The notes below the pieces were generated by a model. The model did no database searches, had not been told where the DNA came from, and was given only the letters and a program-made list of their open reading frames with translations. A stretch of DNA of 32,444 bases from JAVVVD01 sp964642795 (lineage in GTDB: Bacteria; Bacillota; Clostridia; Christensenellales; CAG-138): the NCBI GenBank assembly GCA_964642795.1, contig CAZXRQ010000018.1, forward strand, positions 1 to 32,444, in the 5' to 3' direction. The translations under genes and the position numbers were made by a program. This document shows positions 7,562 to 15,281 of the stretch, one piece after another; positions within the stretch are counted from its first letter, which is position 1; every line of letters begins with the position of its first letter.

Positions 7562-8509
7562 ATGAAACATAGAATACGCTTGCTTGTGCTTATATTAGCG
7601 CTCGTATTGGTGTTGGTGCCCACGGTGGGCATTGCAGATATGGGCGGTTTTTCGGGGGATTCCGATTACGGCGGAAGTGACTGGGGCTCGTCGGACTGGG
7701 GCTCATCGGATTGGGGCTCGTCGGACTGGGGCTCGTCGGACTGGGATTCCAGTTCGTCCGGGATATGGTATGACAGCAGCAGCAGTAACAGCAGCTCTGA
7801 CGGCGACTTTATGAGCACTGTGATAGGCGCGGTGGTCATCGGCGTTATCATATTGCTGATATACTCCAGAATGGCGTCCAAGAAGAAGCACAATACCAGT
7901 GTGGCGCCGGGTGCTGTCGCTACAAACCAAAGCCTGCTGCAGCCTGTAAGCACATTGATAGCGCAGGATCCGGCATTCTCGGAGGCGGCGTTCTGCGAGA
8001 AGCTGTCCAACTACTATGTGCAGATGCAGAATGCATGGACGGCGAAGAATATGTCCAGCGTGAGGCACTTATTTACGGATTCGCTGTTTGCGCAGTTTGA
8101 CAGGCAGCTTGATGTGCTGCGCCAGACGCACCGCACCAACTATGTAGACCGCATCAGCGTACTCGGTGTGCGCGTGATGGGCTGGATGCAGGACGATGTA
8201 AACGACGTGATAATTGCCCGGCTGCAGACCCGCATAGTGGACTATGTGCTGGACGACGCTACCGGTAACCTTGTTCAGGGAGACCGTAGCAAGGAGAAGT
8301 TCCTGGATTACGAGTGGAAGCTCGTGCGTACCAAGGGCAAGAAGACCGAACAGACCGAGGGTACTACGCAGTTGCATTGCAACAGCTGTGGCGCCGTGGT
8401 GGACGTGAACCGTTCGGCCAAGTGCGAGTACTGCGGCGCGATAATCACCACCAGTGATTACGACTGGGTGATATCCGCTATCAAGGGAATAAGCCAGCGC
8501 ACATCATAA
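7562..8509 (+). CDS. TIM44-like domain protein with signal peptide, WGSSD repeats and C-terminal zinc ribbon
   Basis: 315 aa. Residues 1-25 are a signal peptide or signal anchor (basic KHRIR then a Leu/Val stretch). Residues about 26-75 are a Gly/Ser/Asp/Trp-rich low-complexity stretch with five WGSSD-type repeats. Residues about 82-100 (MSTVIGAVVIGVIILLIYS) are a transmembrane helix followed by RMASKKK. Residues about 125-265 resemble the TIM44/MRPL45-type domain, and the C-terminus holds a four-cysteine zinc ribbon (CNSCGAVV, CEYCGAII). Small bacterial proteins of this architecture occur in Clostridia with no established role. If both hydrophobic segments are membrane-spanning, the repeat segment lies outside and the TIM44-like and zinc parts inside. 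It is monocistronic, with its own promoter and terminator. Confidence 0.75.
   Translation: MKHRIRLLVLILALVLVLVPTVGIADMGGFSGDSDYGGSDWGSSDWGSSDWGSSDWGSSDWDSSSSGIWYDSSSSNSSSDGDFMSTVIGAVVIGVIILLIYSRMASKKKHNTSVAPGAVATNQSLLQPVSTLIAQDPAFSEAAFCEKLSNYYVQMQNAWTAKNMSSVRHLFTDSLFAQFDRQLDVLRQTHRTNYVDRISVLGVRVMGWMQDDVNDVIIARLQTRIVDYVLDDATGNLVQGDRSKEKFLDYEWKLVRTKGKKTEQTEGTTQLHCNSCGAVVDVNRSAKCEYCGAIITTSDYDWVISAIKGISQRTS
7676..7750 (+). repeat. Five 15-bp tandem repeats coding (S/G)SDWG-type units
   Basis: Five consecutive 15-base units, each encoding S-D-W-G-S or a close variant, differ from each other at only a few bases. The low divergence suggests recent expansion or slippage. They sit just after the signal peptide of the TIM44-like protein. 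Confidence 0.85.
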
Positions 8510-8524
8510 TAGAATATGCGTCAA

Positions 8525-8556
8525 AAATGCCGCGGACGATGATGTCCGCGGCATTT
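8525..8556. terminator. Bidirectional terminator between convergent genes
   Basis: The 13-base arms 8525-8537 and 8544-8556 are perfect complements with a GATGAT loop. The stem is GC-rich inside with A/T ends, as in bidirectional rho-independent terminators. It lies between the convergent TIM44-like gene and the BTAD regulator. Confidence 0.85.
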
Positions 8557-8571
8557 ATATAGGCGTTTATG

Positions 8572-9768
8572 CTATTTTACGTTCAGAGGACGCAGCTTGT
8601 AAGAGAGTATAACGGAGGATTTGACGTATTCGCTGTAAAAGCTCTTTTTGAGACGCTCCATTACCAGCGTACCGGTTTCGTAGGTAACGTTGGGCAGCAG
8701 CAGCACGAGCTGGGCGGCGCTGAAACGCGATACCGTGTCGCCTCGGCGCAGGGAGTGTACGGTAAGCTCCAGCAGTCTGCGCATTATGCTGTCCAGCACG
8801 AGCGGATCGAAGTTTTGCTCGTAGGTGCTGCTTAGCGTTACCAGCCCCAGGAACATGGTGGAATTGTAGCGCTCAAGCATACGGCGCTGCAGCTGGTAAA
8901 TTTCTTTGAATATTTCATATTCGCATACGAACGCACCGGCGGAGTCGTCCTCGAGTACAATGCTTTCCTGGATGCTGTCGATATCGTTTTTCATCTGCTG
9001 GTTGGCCTGCAATATCAGCTTATACATGGAGCGGATAGCGTCGGAGGGCTGAAGCCCTAACTGCTTGTACTGCAGATCCGTCACAAAATAATACTGGCTG
9101 AGCGCATCATGGCTCTTACCCGTTTTGACCAGCGCCATCATAAGCTCCATGTGCAGCCGCTCGTCATACAGCTCAATGTCCATTGCGCGGCGGCATACCT
9201 GTACTATCTCGGCATAGTTTTCGTCGGTCTTTAGCAGCTCAATATAGGCGAAAACGCATTCGAGGTAGGCGTCGTGGCAGCGTACGGCCTTGGGCGTAAC
9301 CCAAAGCTCGCTTGCGGAGCTGGGCAGAAGCGGCCCGGTGTATATATCAATTATGCGGCGGTAGCGCTTGATCCGCTCCGACGGGGATAGCTTTTCCTCG
9401 AATGTGCTGAACGCCAGATCCTCAAACTCGAACATATCCACCGAGCAGGCAAGCTCGGGGTTCCATTGGTAGGTGCTGCGGCCGGTGATAATGCAGTTGT
9501 CAAGCTCCGCTATGCCGCACTCGTTGACCATTGCGCGGAAACGGTGCAGCATCGTGCGCAGCGCTGTGCCTGGGTTGCTGATCTCGGAATCCGCCCATAG
9601 TACGTCCACCAGCTCATCATGCGGAACGGGACGCTCGCGCCTTAGAAGAAGATACTGTACGAACAACAGCATCTTACGGGACTGCAGCAGCGGCATAAGC
9701 ACGGCTTCGCCGTTGAGCAAAATTTCGAACTTGCTGAACAGGTTTATGCGGAGTACTCTGTTTGGCAT
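8572..9768 (-). CDS. BTAD-domain transcriptional regulator with GGDEF-like C-terminus
   Basis: 398 aa. Residues 1-100 form an OmpR/SARP-type winged helix (LRINLFSKFEILLNG opening, DELVDVLW, ALRTMLHRFR). Residues about 105-255 form the helical bacterial transcriptional activator domain with TPR-like repeats (RRAMDIELYDERLHMELM). The C-terminal 100 residues (SLRRGDTVSRFSAAQLVLLLP, VMERLKKSFY) match the pattern of a GGDEF-fold domain but lack a GG(D/E)EF active loop, so it is probably not a cyclase. There is no STAND ATPase or TIR domain, unlike many large SARP/LuxR proteins. The ATG at 9768 has a GGAGATGATG site and a promoter at 9815-9843. The targets are unknown. Confidence 0.8.
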   Translation of the reverse strand: MPNRVLRINLFSKFEILLNGEAVLMPLLQSRKMLLFVQYLLLRRERPVPHDELVDVLWADSEISNPGTALRTMLHRFRAMVNECGIAELDNCIITGRSTYQWNPELACSVDMFEFEDLAFSTFEEKLSPSERIKRYRRIIDIYTGPLLPSSASELWVTPKAVRCHDAYLECVFAYIELLKTDENYAEIVQVCRRAMDIELYDERLHMELMMALVKTGKSHDALSQYYFVTDLQYKQLGLQPSDAIRSMYKLILQANQQMKNDIDSIQESIVLEDDSAGAFVCEYEIFKEIYQLQRRMLERYNSTMFLGLVTLSSTYEQNFDPLVLDSIMRRLLELTVHSLRRGDTVSRFSAAQLVLLLPNVTYETGTLVMERLKKSFYSEYVKSSVILSYKLRPLNVK

Positions 9769-9803
9769 GACATCATCTCCGTTAAATATACTTAGTACGA
9801 CAG

Positions 9804-9816
9804 CTTACCTAGTAAG
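9804..9816. promoter_or_regulatory. Small palindrome at the BTAD gene promoter
   Basis: CTTAC-CTA-GTAAG is a 5-base inverted repeat overlapping the end of the -10 element and the expected start region of the BTAD regulator promoter. It could be an autoregulatory operator. No second copy was noticed elsewhere in the window. Confidence 0.3.
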
Positions 9817-9843
9817 TATACATTGCGAGAAAAAATATGTCCA
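9815..9843 (-). promoter_or_regulatory. Promoter of the BTAD regulator
   Basis: On the minus strand, TGGACA (9843-9838) and TATACT (9820-9815) are separated by 17 bases, about 47 bases upstream of the start codon. Confidence 0.6.
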
Positions 9844-9896
9844 TAAAAGAATGTAACAGGCAAGCGGCGCCAATTTGCCGTTTGCGGCGCAAAAAC

Positions 9897-9927
9897 GAGA
9901 AAAGAGCAGGCAATTTGCCCGCTCTTT
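9897..9927 (-). terminator. Rho-independent terminator of the PLP enzyme gene
   Basis: On the minus strand the 13-base arms at 9927-9915 and 9913-9901 pair fully if one G-U pair is allowed, and are followed by a U-rich stretch (TTTTCTCG, TTTTT). The hairpin is 19 bases after the stop codon of the PLP-dependent enzyme. Confidence 0.8.
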
Positions 9928-9945
9928 GCTGCTGCAACGGTGATG

Positions 9946-11585
9946 TTACATGCTTTCGAGTACGCCGGATTCTTTGTTGAACTCTGTTATCAGCTTATCC
10001 AGCTCGTCGGCCTGTGCATGGATATCCGTCCAGTAACGCTCGTTGTACCACTGGGCGTTGATCTCATCGTAGGTCTTGCCCTGCTGCTCGACCCAGGTGT
10101 AGTACTTGAGGTTGTGGACGCGCTTGCGCGCCGTGTAGGTCAGCTCCTCCATCACGTCCGTGCGGATGCCGCGCAGGTGCTCGGCAAAGTCCGCGGCGGC
10201 CATCGCCGACGTGTACGCGCCGTCCGCCTCCTCGAGCTCGCGGATGCGGCTCTNNNNNNNNNNCAGGTGTAGTACTTGAGATTGTGTATGCGCTTGCGGT
10301 CGGCATAGGTAAGCTCGGCCATGCTGTCGGTGCGGATGCCTGCAAGGTGCTGGCTGAAATCGCGTGCGGCGGTGAGCATGGAGTATGCGCCCTGCTGCTG
10401 GTTGAGCTCCTCGATGCGCGAGGTGTACATGATGGAGGAGTCCGTAGCGACCGTGGCCACAACGTTCTTATCAGTAAGCTCGTAATACTTGGCAAACTTG
10501 ATGCAGCACAGAAGGTTTGCTATGCCGGATACGCCCAGCAGTTCAAGGTTATCCACGGCAGCCTGCGGCACACCGACTTCGTTTACCAGATACTCGCGGC
10601 CTTCAACGCTGTTGAACAGGCGGAGCAGGTTCTGGGAATCGTCGTCGTCGATGTCGATTACCATATCGGTATTCTTTACGTTATGCACCCAGGGCACGTG
10701 CTTGTCGCCTATGCCCTCAATGCGGTGACCGCCAAAGCCGTTTTCCAGCAGCGTGGGGCATTGCAGCGCCTCGCCGACGGCCAGCTTGCTGTTAGGGTAC
10801 TGCTCTTTGAGGTAATCGCCTGCGCTCATGGTGCCGGCGGAGCCGGAGGTGAAGCACGCGCCAGCAAAGCGCTTTTCGCCCTGCATGGCGTTGAAGGCGT
10901 CCTGTATGGCCTTGCCGGTCACCTGGTAATGCCAAAGCACGTTGCCCATCTCATCGAACTGGTTAAATATAACCACGTCTTTGCGCGTTGCGCGCAGCTC
11001 GTGAGTCTTGTCGAATATCTCCTTGACGTTGGACTCGCAGCCGGGGGTGGCAATGACCTCGCCGGCTATGGATTTAAGCCAGTCAAAGCGCTCCTTGCTC
11101 ATCTCGGCAGGCAGTATTGCTACGGATTCGCAGCCCAAGAGCTTTGAGTTGTATGCGCCGCCGCGGCAGTAGTTGCCGGTGGAGGGCCACACCGCCTTGT
11201 TGTAGGTGGGATCGAACTGGCCGGTAACGAGACGGGGGGCAAGACATCCGAAGGACGCGCCCACCTTATGGCAGCCCGTGGGAAACCACTTGCCGCACAG
11301 TACGATAATGCGCGCCTTTACGCCGGTAAGCGAGCTGGGCATTTCTATGAAGTTGACGCCGCCAAAGGTGCCGCCGTTCATGGTGGGCTCGTTGTGCCAG
11401 CTGATCCTAAACAGGTTGAGCGGGTTGATATCCCACAGCCCGACGTTCTTGAGCTTTTCCTTGATCTTCTCGGGTATGAGGGAGGGGTCGCGCATCTGCG
11501 CAAACGTGGGGATTACGATTTGGTTTTCCTTGGCGCGCTGTATGGCGTGGCCAAGCTGCTCCGGATGGATGGTAAGATCGATCAT
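9946..11585 (-). CDS. Fold-type II PLP-dependent enzyme (cysteine synthase/TrpB-like), broken by an assembly gap
   Basis: Member of the fold-type II pyridoxal-phosphate superfamily (cysteine synthase, TrpB and threonine synthase relatives). The PLP lysine is probably in GCHKVGASFG, the substrate/cofactor loop is PSTGNYCRGGA, and the phosphate-binding loop is TSGSAGTMSAG. Substrate and reaction are not identifiable. ATG 11585 is chosen because a GGGGTG site lies just upstream; GTG 11594 lies within that site. The frame is interrupted by 10 N at 10254-10263, and the 160 bases on each side encode the same about 53 residues in divergent form. With one copy removed, the protein would be about 489 aa. 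It ends KESGVLESM at 9946. The broken reading frame is an assembly effect, not evidence of a pseudogene. Confidence 0.8.
10094..10253. repeat. Left divergent copy of a 160-bp coding segment at the N gap
   Basis: This segment aligns without gaps to 10264-10423. By hand count about 107 of 160 bases match, and G+C is about 68% against about 61% in the other copy. It encodes the same part of the PLP enzyme (SRIRELEEADGAYTSA through HNLKYYT). Confidence 0.85.
10254..10263. other. Assembly gap, 10 N
   Basis: A run of exactly ten undetermined bases inside the PLP-enzyme gene. The fixed length and the overlapping content on both sides mark a scaffold join with a placeholder gap, not a measured distance. 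Confidence 0.98.
10264..10423. repeat. Right divergent copy of the 160-bp coding segment at the N gap
   Basis: Counterpart of 10094-10253. It encodes SRIEELNQQQGAYSML through HNLKYYT, in frame with the 5' part of the PLP-enzyme gene. The first 17 bases next to the gap are identical to the start of the other copy. Confidence 0.85.
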
Positions 11586-11732
11586 GTTTAGCACCCCGCA
11601 ATTATAATAGTAAAAGTTGATCCTGTATGCGGTTTTGCGCCGCTGGTTACAGTTTAGTATGTATTTGTCCGATTGTAAACCCCAAAACCGAAAAACTTTT
11701 GCTCAAACTAAAAATCTTTTAGGAAAGAGGTC

Positions 11733-12944
11733 TCACGCGTAGGTCAGCTCTACTATACGCACCAGTATATCCACAATCTTCTCCATGCTCTGCACGGGTA
11801 TATACTCAAGTTTGCCGTGGAAGTTATGGCCGCCGGTGCATAGGTTGGGGCAGGGGAGCCCCATAAAGGAAAGCCTTGCTCCATCCGTGCCGCCGCGTAT
11901 GGGTATCACCTGCGGCGTTACGCCCAGCTGCTCCATAGCCGCCCTTGCGGTGTCTATTAGATGCATGTGCGGCAGTATCATTTCCTTCATATTAAAATAG
12001 GAATCACGCATCTCCAATGTGAGTACTTTGCCGTATTTGGCGTTGATAAAATCCGCCGCGGCCTGCATTATGTCCTTCTTTTGCGCGAGCTTGTCCGCGT
12101 CATGGTCGCGGAGGATATAGCCAAGCGCCGCATTCTGTATATCGCCTGCGATCTGGCACAGGTGGAAAAAGCCCTCGTAGCCCTCGGTGTGTTCCGGACG
12201 CTGATCCTCGGGCAGCAGCGAGTCGAATTCCGCGGCTATGCGCGCGGCGTTGACCATAACGTTTTTTGCGTTGCCGGGGTGTATCTCAACGCCGCGTATA
12301 GCTACCTTGGCGCTTGCAGCGTTGAAGTTTTCATATTCCAGCTCGCCCAGCGCGCCGCCGTCCACAGTATATGCAAAATCCGCGCCGAAGCCGCGAACGT
12401 CAAATTCCTCCGGGCCGTTTCCGACCTCCTCATCCGGCGTGAACGCAAAGCACAGCCTGCCGTGCTTGATCTCGGGATGGTCGAGTATATGCTTTGCCGC
12501 GGTGAGTATCTCCGCGACGCCCGCTTTGTCGTCGGCGCCCAGCAGCGTTTTGCCGTCGGTAACAATAATGTCCTGCCCAATATAGTTGTTAAGCTCAGGA
12601 AAACGGGCGGGGTCAATGCTTGTATCGGGGTTTAAGTATATAGGCCCGCCGGGATAGCGCTCCACGATGCGGGGCAGCACGTCGCGCCCGGGCGCATCGG
12701 GGGAGGTGTCCATGTGTGCGATCAGACCGAGCGCGGGCGCGTTTTCCATGTTGGCAGGTATAAAGCCATATACATAGCAATGCTCGCTTACGCTTACGTC
12801 CGTCATACCCATTGCGCGCATTTCGGCTTCCAGCGCGCGCGCAAGCTCAAATTGCCTGGAGGTGCTGGGAATTTGCTCCACGTCGTGCTTGCTCTGCGTG
12901 TCGTAGGAAACATATCTCAAAAAACGCTCGGCAACATCCTTCAT
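11733..12944 (-). CDS. pepT: Peptidase T (tripeptide aminopeptidase)
   Basis: Cytoplasmic M20B zinc aminopeptidase that removes the N-terminal residue of tripeptides. It is 403 aa, the family norm. The metal ligands and catalytic residues are all present: His and Asp in LIAHMDTSPD, Asp in GADDKAGVAE, the catalytic Glu pair in TPDEEVGNG, Asp in YTVDGG, and His in CTGGHNFHG. The dimerisation domain lies in the middle (about 205-310). The ATG at 12944 forms a 4-base ATGA overlap with the upstream E2-like gene, so the two are translationally coupled. No clear terminator is visible in 11586-11732, which otherwise holds only an AT-rich spacer. Confidence 0.95.
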   Translation of the reverse strand: MKDVAERFLRYVSYDTQSKHDVEQIPSTSRQFELARALEAEMRAMGMTDVSVSEHCYVYGFIPANMENAPALGLIAHMDTSPDAPGRDVLPRIVERYPGGPIYLNPDTSIDPARFPELNNYIGQDIIVTDGKTLLGADDKAGVAEILTAAKHILDHPEIKHGRLCFAFTPDEEVGNGPEEFDVRGFGADFAYTVDGGALGELEYENFNAASAKVAIRGVEIHPGNAKNVMVNAARIAAEFDSLLPEDQRPEHTEGYEGFFHLCQIAGDIQNAALGYILRDHDADKLAQKKDIMQAAADFINAKYGKVLTLEMRDSYFNMKEMILPHMHLIDTARAAMEQLGVTPQVIPIRGGTDGARLSFMGLPCPNLCTGGHNFHGKLEYIPVQSMEKIVDILVRIVELTYA

Positions 12945-13855
12945 TTTGCAGCCTCCTTTGGTGTATCTATGCGTTTGTTTGTCACGCCGTCGTCAATTAT
13001 GACACTTTCCGGCGGGGTGAGAAGCATATCCGGGTTCAACAGCAGTCTGCGCAGCAAACGCATACTATATGCGTAATACTGGCCGTCGCATATGCGCTCG
13101 TCGGTAACAAATTTTAGCCCCATTAACCTTTTTTCGGCGCGTGCGCCATCGTCGCCCAGCGTGCGCACCTTGTGCTTATTGCCCATGGCGATAAACAGCG
13201 AGCAGGTGCCGAATTCGTACAGATGATGGTATATCGGCCCTATGCCGAGGCTTCCCACGTTGGTCAAAAACGCGCTGCAGTGGAAGGGACTCACCGTATG
13301 CATGGCCTTGGGAAGCATACCGATGGCGTCCAGCTTGAAAAACATCCAAACTGCAAAACGCATGATAAACGGCGGTATGCGGCCAAACGCGTCGCTGGTG
13401 CTATCGGTACCGTTTTTCGTGCCCTCGGTTATGTTTTTGTTGACCTCGGCGTTAACAACGTCCATCACGTCGTACAGGGTGGCGTCGGGGGCGAACTCGG
13501 GCTTTATCATGGTTTCTTCGCCGGACTGCTTGCGCTTGATCATGAGGGAAAGCCGTATGTCGTTGTGGGCGTATATCTTGTTCCACATGACGAAGCGGTT
13601 AAGATACGGCCGCTGGCTTATCATGCGTACCAGCGCCGTCATAACGATGTGCATCACGGACAGATCCGGCATGTCGTCGCGGTGCTCGCGTATGAATGCC
13701 TCTATGCGTTCAAGGGGTATATTCTCCTCAAACAGGTTTTGTGAATCCATGCGTGTGCGCATAAAAAACGGTATTACATTATATACCGCATCCACCTTCT
13801 TCACGCGCCAGCCGTCGTAACGGTCGGCGATCGTGCGCTTGAAATAGTTGAGCAT
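12941..13855 (-). CDS. Stand-alone E2-like acyltransferase (2-oxoacid dehydrogenase catalytic-domain fold)
   Basis: 304 aa, matching the catalytic domain of 2-oxoacid dehydrogenase E2 subunits (chloramphenicol acetyltransferase fold, PF00198-like). It has no N-terminal lipoyl or peripheral-subunit-binding domain. Recognisable parts are the central NVGSLGIGPIYHHLYEFG segment (the fold's SSLG-type strand) and the C-terminal TDERICDGQYYA. In true E2 proteins that last motif is DHRxxDG; here Glu replaces the catalytic His. There are no E1, E3 or lipoyl genes nearby. The partner peptidase T overlaps it by 4 bases. Such solitary E2-like proteins occur in Clostridia; function unknown. The ATG at 13855 has an AAGGAG site. 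Confidence 0.75.
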   Translation of the reverse strand: MLNYFKRTIADRYDGWRVKKVDAVYNVIPFFMRTRMDSQNLFEENIPLERIEAFIREHRDDMPDLSVMHIVMTALVRMISQRPYLNRFVMWNKIYAHNDIRLSLMIKRKQSGEETMIKPEFAPDATLYDVMDVVNAEVNKNITEGTKNGTDSTSDAFGRIPPFIMRFAVWMFFKLDAIGMLPKAMHTVSPFHCSAFLTNVGSLGIGPIYHHLYEFGTCSLFIAMGNKHKVRTLGDDGARAEKRLMGLKFVTDERICDGQYYAYSMRLLRRLLLNPDMLLTPPESVIIDDGVTNKRIDTPKEAAK

Positions 13856-13900
13856 GTGCGTTTCTCCTTAATGCTATAATAATATGAATAACTGCATCAC

Positions 13901-13929
13901 TTGATTATTTTAGCATTATTCATTATAAT
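13901..13929 (+). promoter_or_regulatory. Promoter of threonine synthase
   Basis: TTGATT (13901-13906) and TATAAT (13924-13929) with a 17-base spacer. The expected start near 13936 leaves a leader of about 110 bases that carries a terminator-like hairpin before thrC. The surrounding 13856-14045 region is markedly AT-rich. Confidence 0.7.
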
Positions 13930-13983
13930 AATAAATAGATTTTGGCAATTAAGATAAACTGTACAAACGAACTTTTTTAGTGT

Positions 13984-14016
13984 ATGATAATGACATCAGC
14001 CGCAAAAACTTTTTAG
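13984..14016 (+). CDS. Possible 10-codon leader peptide of thrC
   Basis: ATG-ATA-ATG-ACA-TCA-GCC-GCA and so on, reading MIMTSAAKTF, then TAG. It carries Ile, Met and two Thr codons and overlaps the 5' arm and loop of the terminator-like hairpin. This would suit amino-acid-dependent attenuation, but no good ribosome binding site precedes it and so short a frame can occur by chance. Confidence 0.25.
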   Translation: MIMTSAAKTF

Positions 14017-14032
14017 GCGGCTAACTTTTTTT
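13998..14032 (+). terminator. Terminator-like hairpin in the thrC leader (possible attenuator)
   Basis: Arms AGCCGC (13998-14003) and GCGGCT (14017-14022) flank a 13-base loop and are followed within three bases by seven T (14026-14032). The AAGAGG ribosome binding site of thrC starts directly after. A terminator between promoter and gene suggests premature-termination control. The 6-bp stem is short, so it may be weak. Confidence 0.5.
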
Positions 14033-14045
14033 AAGAGGTACTCGT

Positions 14046-15281
14046 ATGAAGCATGTGCTCGGTTACAGGTGTACATTATGTGGGGCTGAGTATCCATATA
14101 CGGAATTGATGACCTGTCCGCATTGCGGAGAGAAGGGTATCCTCGACATCGTTTTCGACTATAAGTACATTGCCAAGTCATTCAGCAAACGCTCTCTTAA
14201 AAAAGATAATACCAACAGCATGTGGCGATACAAGGCGCTTATGCCGCTTAAGGATCGCAGCTTCGATAGATTCCTGCGGGTAGGCTGGACGCCGCTGTAC
14301 CGTTCCAACGCTTTGGAGGGCGAGCTGGGGCTGCACAGCCTGTACATAAAGGACGACGGGCTTAATCCCACCGCTTCGCTGAAGGATCGCGCCAGCGGCG
14401 TGGCCGTAGCCAAGGCGCTGGAGCTGGGCTACGACACCATCTCCTGCTCGTCCACGGGCAACGCGGCAAGCTCCTGCGCCGGCAATGCTGCGCGCATGGG
14501 CGTAAAAACCGTTATATTCGTACCTCAGCGTGCGCCGGAGGGTAAGGTGGCGCAGCTTATGATATTCGGCGCGACGGTGGTCTCCGTAAAGGGCGATTAC
14601 CGCGCTACGTTCGAGCTGAGCCGTGCCGCGATCGAAAAATACGGATGGTACAACCGAAACGCCGGCATAAACCCGATTTTGACCGAAGGCAAGAAGACCG
14701 TTGCGCTGGAGATAGCCGAGCAGCTCAACTGGAAGCCCACCGACTGGGTGGCGGTCTCCGTAGGGGACGGCTGCACGATAGGCGGCGTATATAACGGCTT
14801 CAATGACCTTTACGAGCTTGGCATGATAGAGCGCATACCGCGCATATTGGGAGTGCAGTCCGAGGGCTGCTGCCCGTTCGTCACTGCGGCCGAGACCGGA
14901 GCGGAGCTTGCTCCCACCGAGGAAAATACCATCGCTGATTCCATCGCCGTAGGCGTACCGCGCAATCCCGTCAAGGCTTTGCGGGCTGTGCGCGAATCCG
15001 GCGGGCGCTGGATAGCCGTATCCGATTCGGCCATACTGGCCGCCATGCGTACTTTGGGACGTTCTGAAGGCGTGTTTGGCGAACCCGCGGGCGTAACCGC
15101 TACCGCCGGCGTTATCGAAGCTGTAAAGCGCGGCATGATACTGCCCAGCGAGTCCGTTACCGTAATAAGCACCGGCAGCGGTCTCAAGGATGTCAAAAAT
15201 GCGCTTGCCGCCGCCGGCAAGCCTGCGCTCTGCGAGCCGGATCTCGTCGCTCTTGAGCAGAGCAGGTTGCTTCCTTTTTAA
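14046..15281 (+). CDS. thrC: Threonine synthase
   Basis: PLP enzyme converting O-phosphohomoserine to threonine. It is 411 aa, with an N-terminal four-cysteine zinc-ribbon-like module (CTLCGAEYP, CPHCGEKG, residues 9-30) typical of this ThrC subgroup. The PLP lysine is in PTASLKDRASG, the substrate loop is SSTGNAASS, and the phosphate-binding Gly-rich loop is in VSVGDGCTIGG. The C-terminal STGSGLKD is characteristic. ATG 14046 follows an AAGAGG site. It has its own promoter and a terminator-like leader. No other threonine-pathway gene is adjacent. There is no clear terminator after it, so read-through into the BMP gene is possible. Confidence 0.92.
   Translation: MKHVLGYRCTLCGAEYPYTELMTCPHCGEKGILDIVFDYKYIAKSFSKRSLKKDNTNSMWRYKALMPLKDRSFDRFLRVGWTPLYRSNALEGELGLHSLYIKDDGLNPTASLKDRASGVAVAKALELGYDTISCSSTGNAASSCAGNAARMGVKTVIFVPQRAPEGKVAQLMIFGATVVSVKGDYRATFELSRAAIEKYGWYNRNAGINPILTEGKKTVALEIAEQLNWKPTDWVAVSVGDGCTIGGVYNGFNDLYELGMIERIPRILGVQSEGCCPFVTAAETGAELAPTEENTIADSIAVGVPRNPVKALRAVRESGGRWIAVSDSAILAAMRTLGRSEGVFGEPAGVTATAGVIEAVKRGMILPSESVTVISTGSGLKDVKNALAAAGKPALCEPDLVALEQSRLLPF

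Noticed and set aside
9946..10423. True tandem duplication inside the PLP-enzyme gene
   Set aside because: The two copies meet at an artificial 10-N gap, are aligned exactly to the contig ends and would break the frame. An assembly join explains this better than a biological duplication, although only reads can prove it.
13930..14045. T-box riboswitch upstream of thrC
   Set aside because: The leader is too short and no T-box core sequence or stem I structure is visible.
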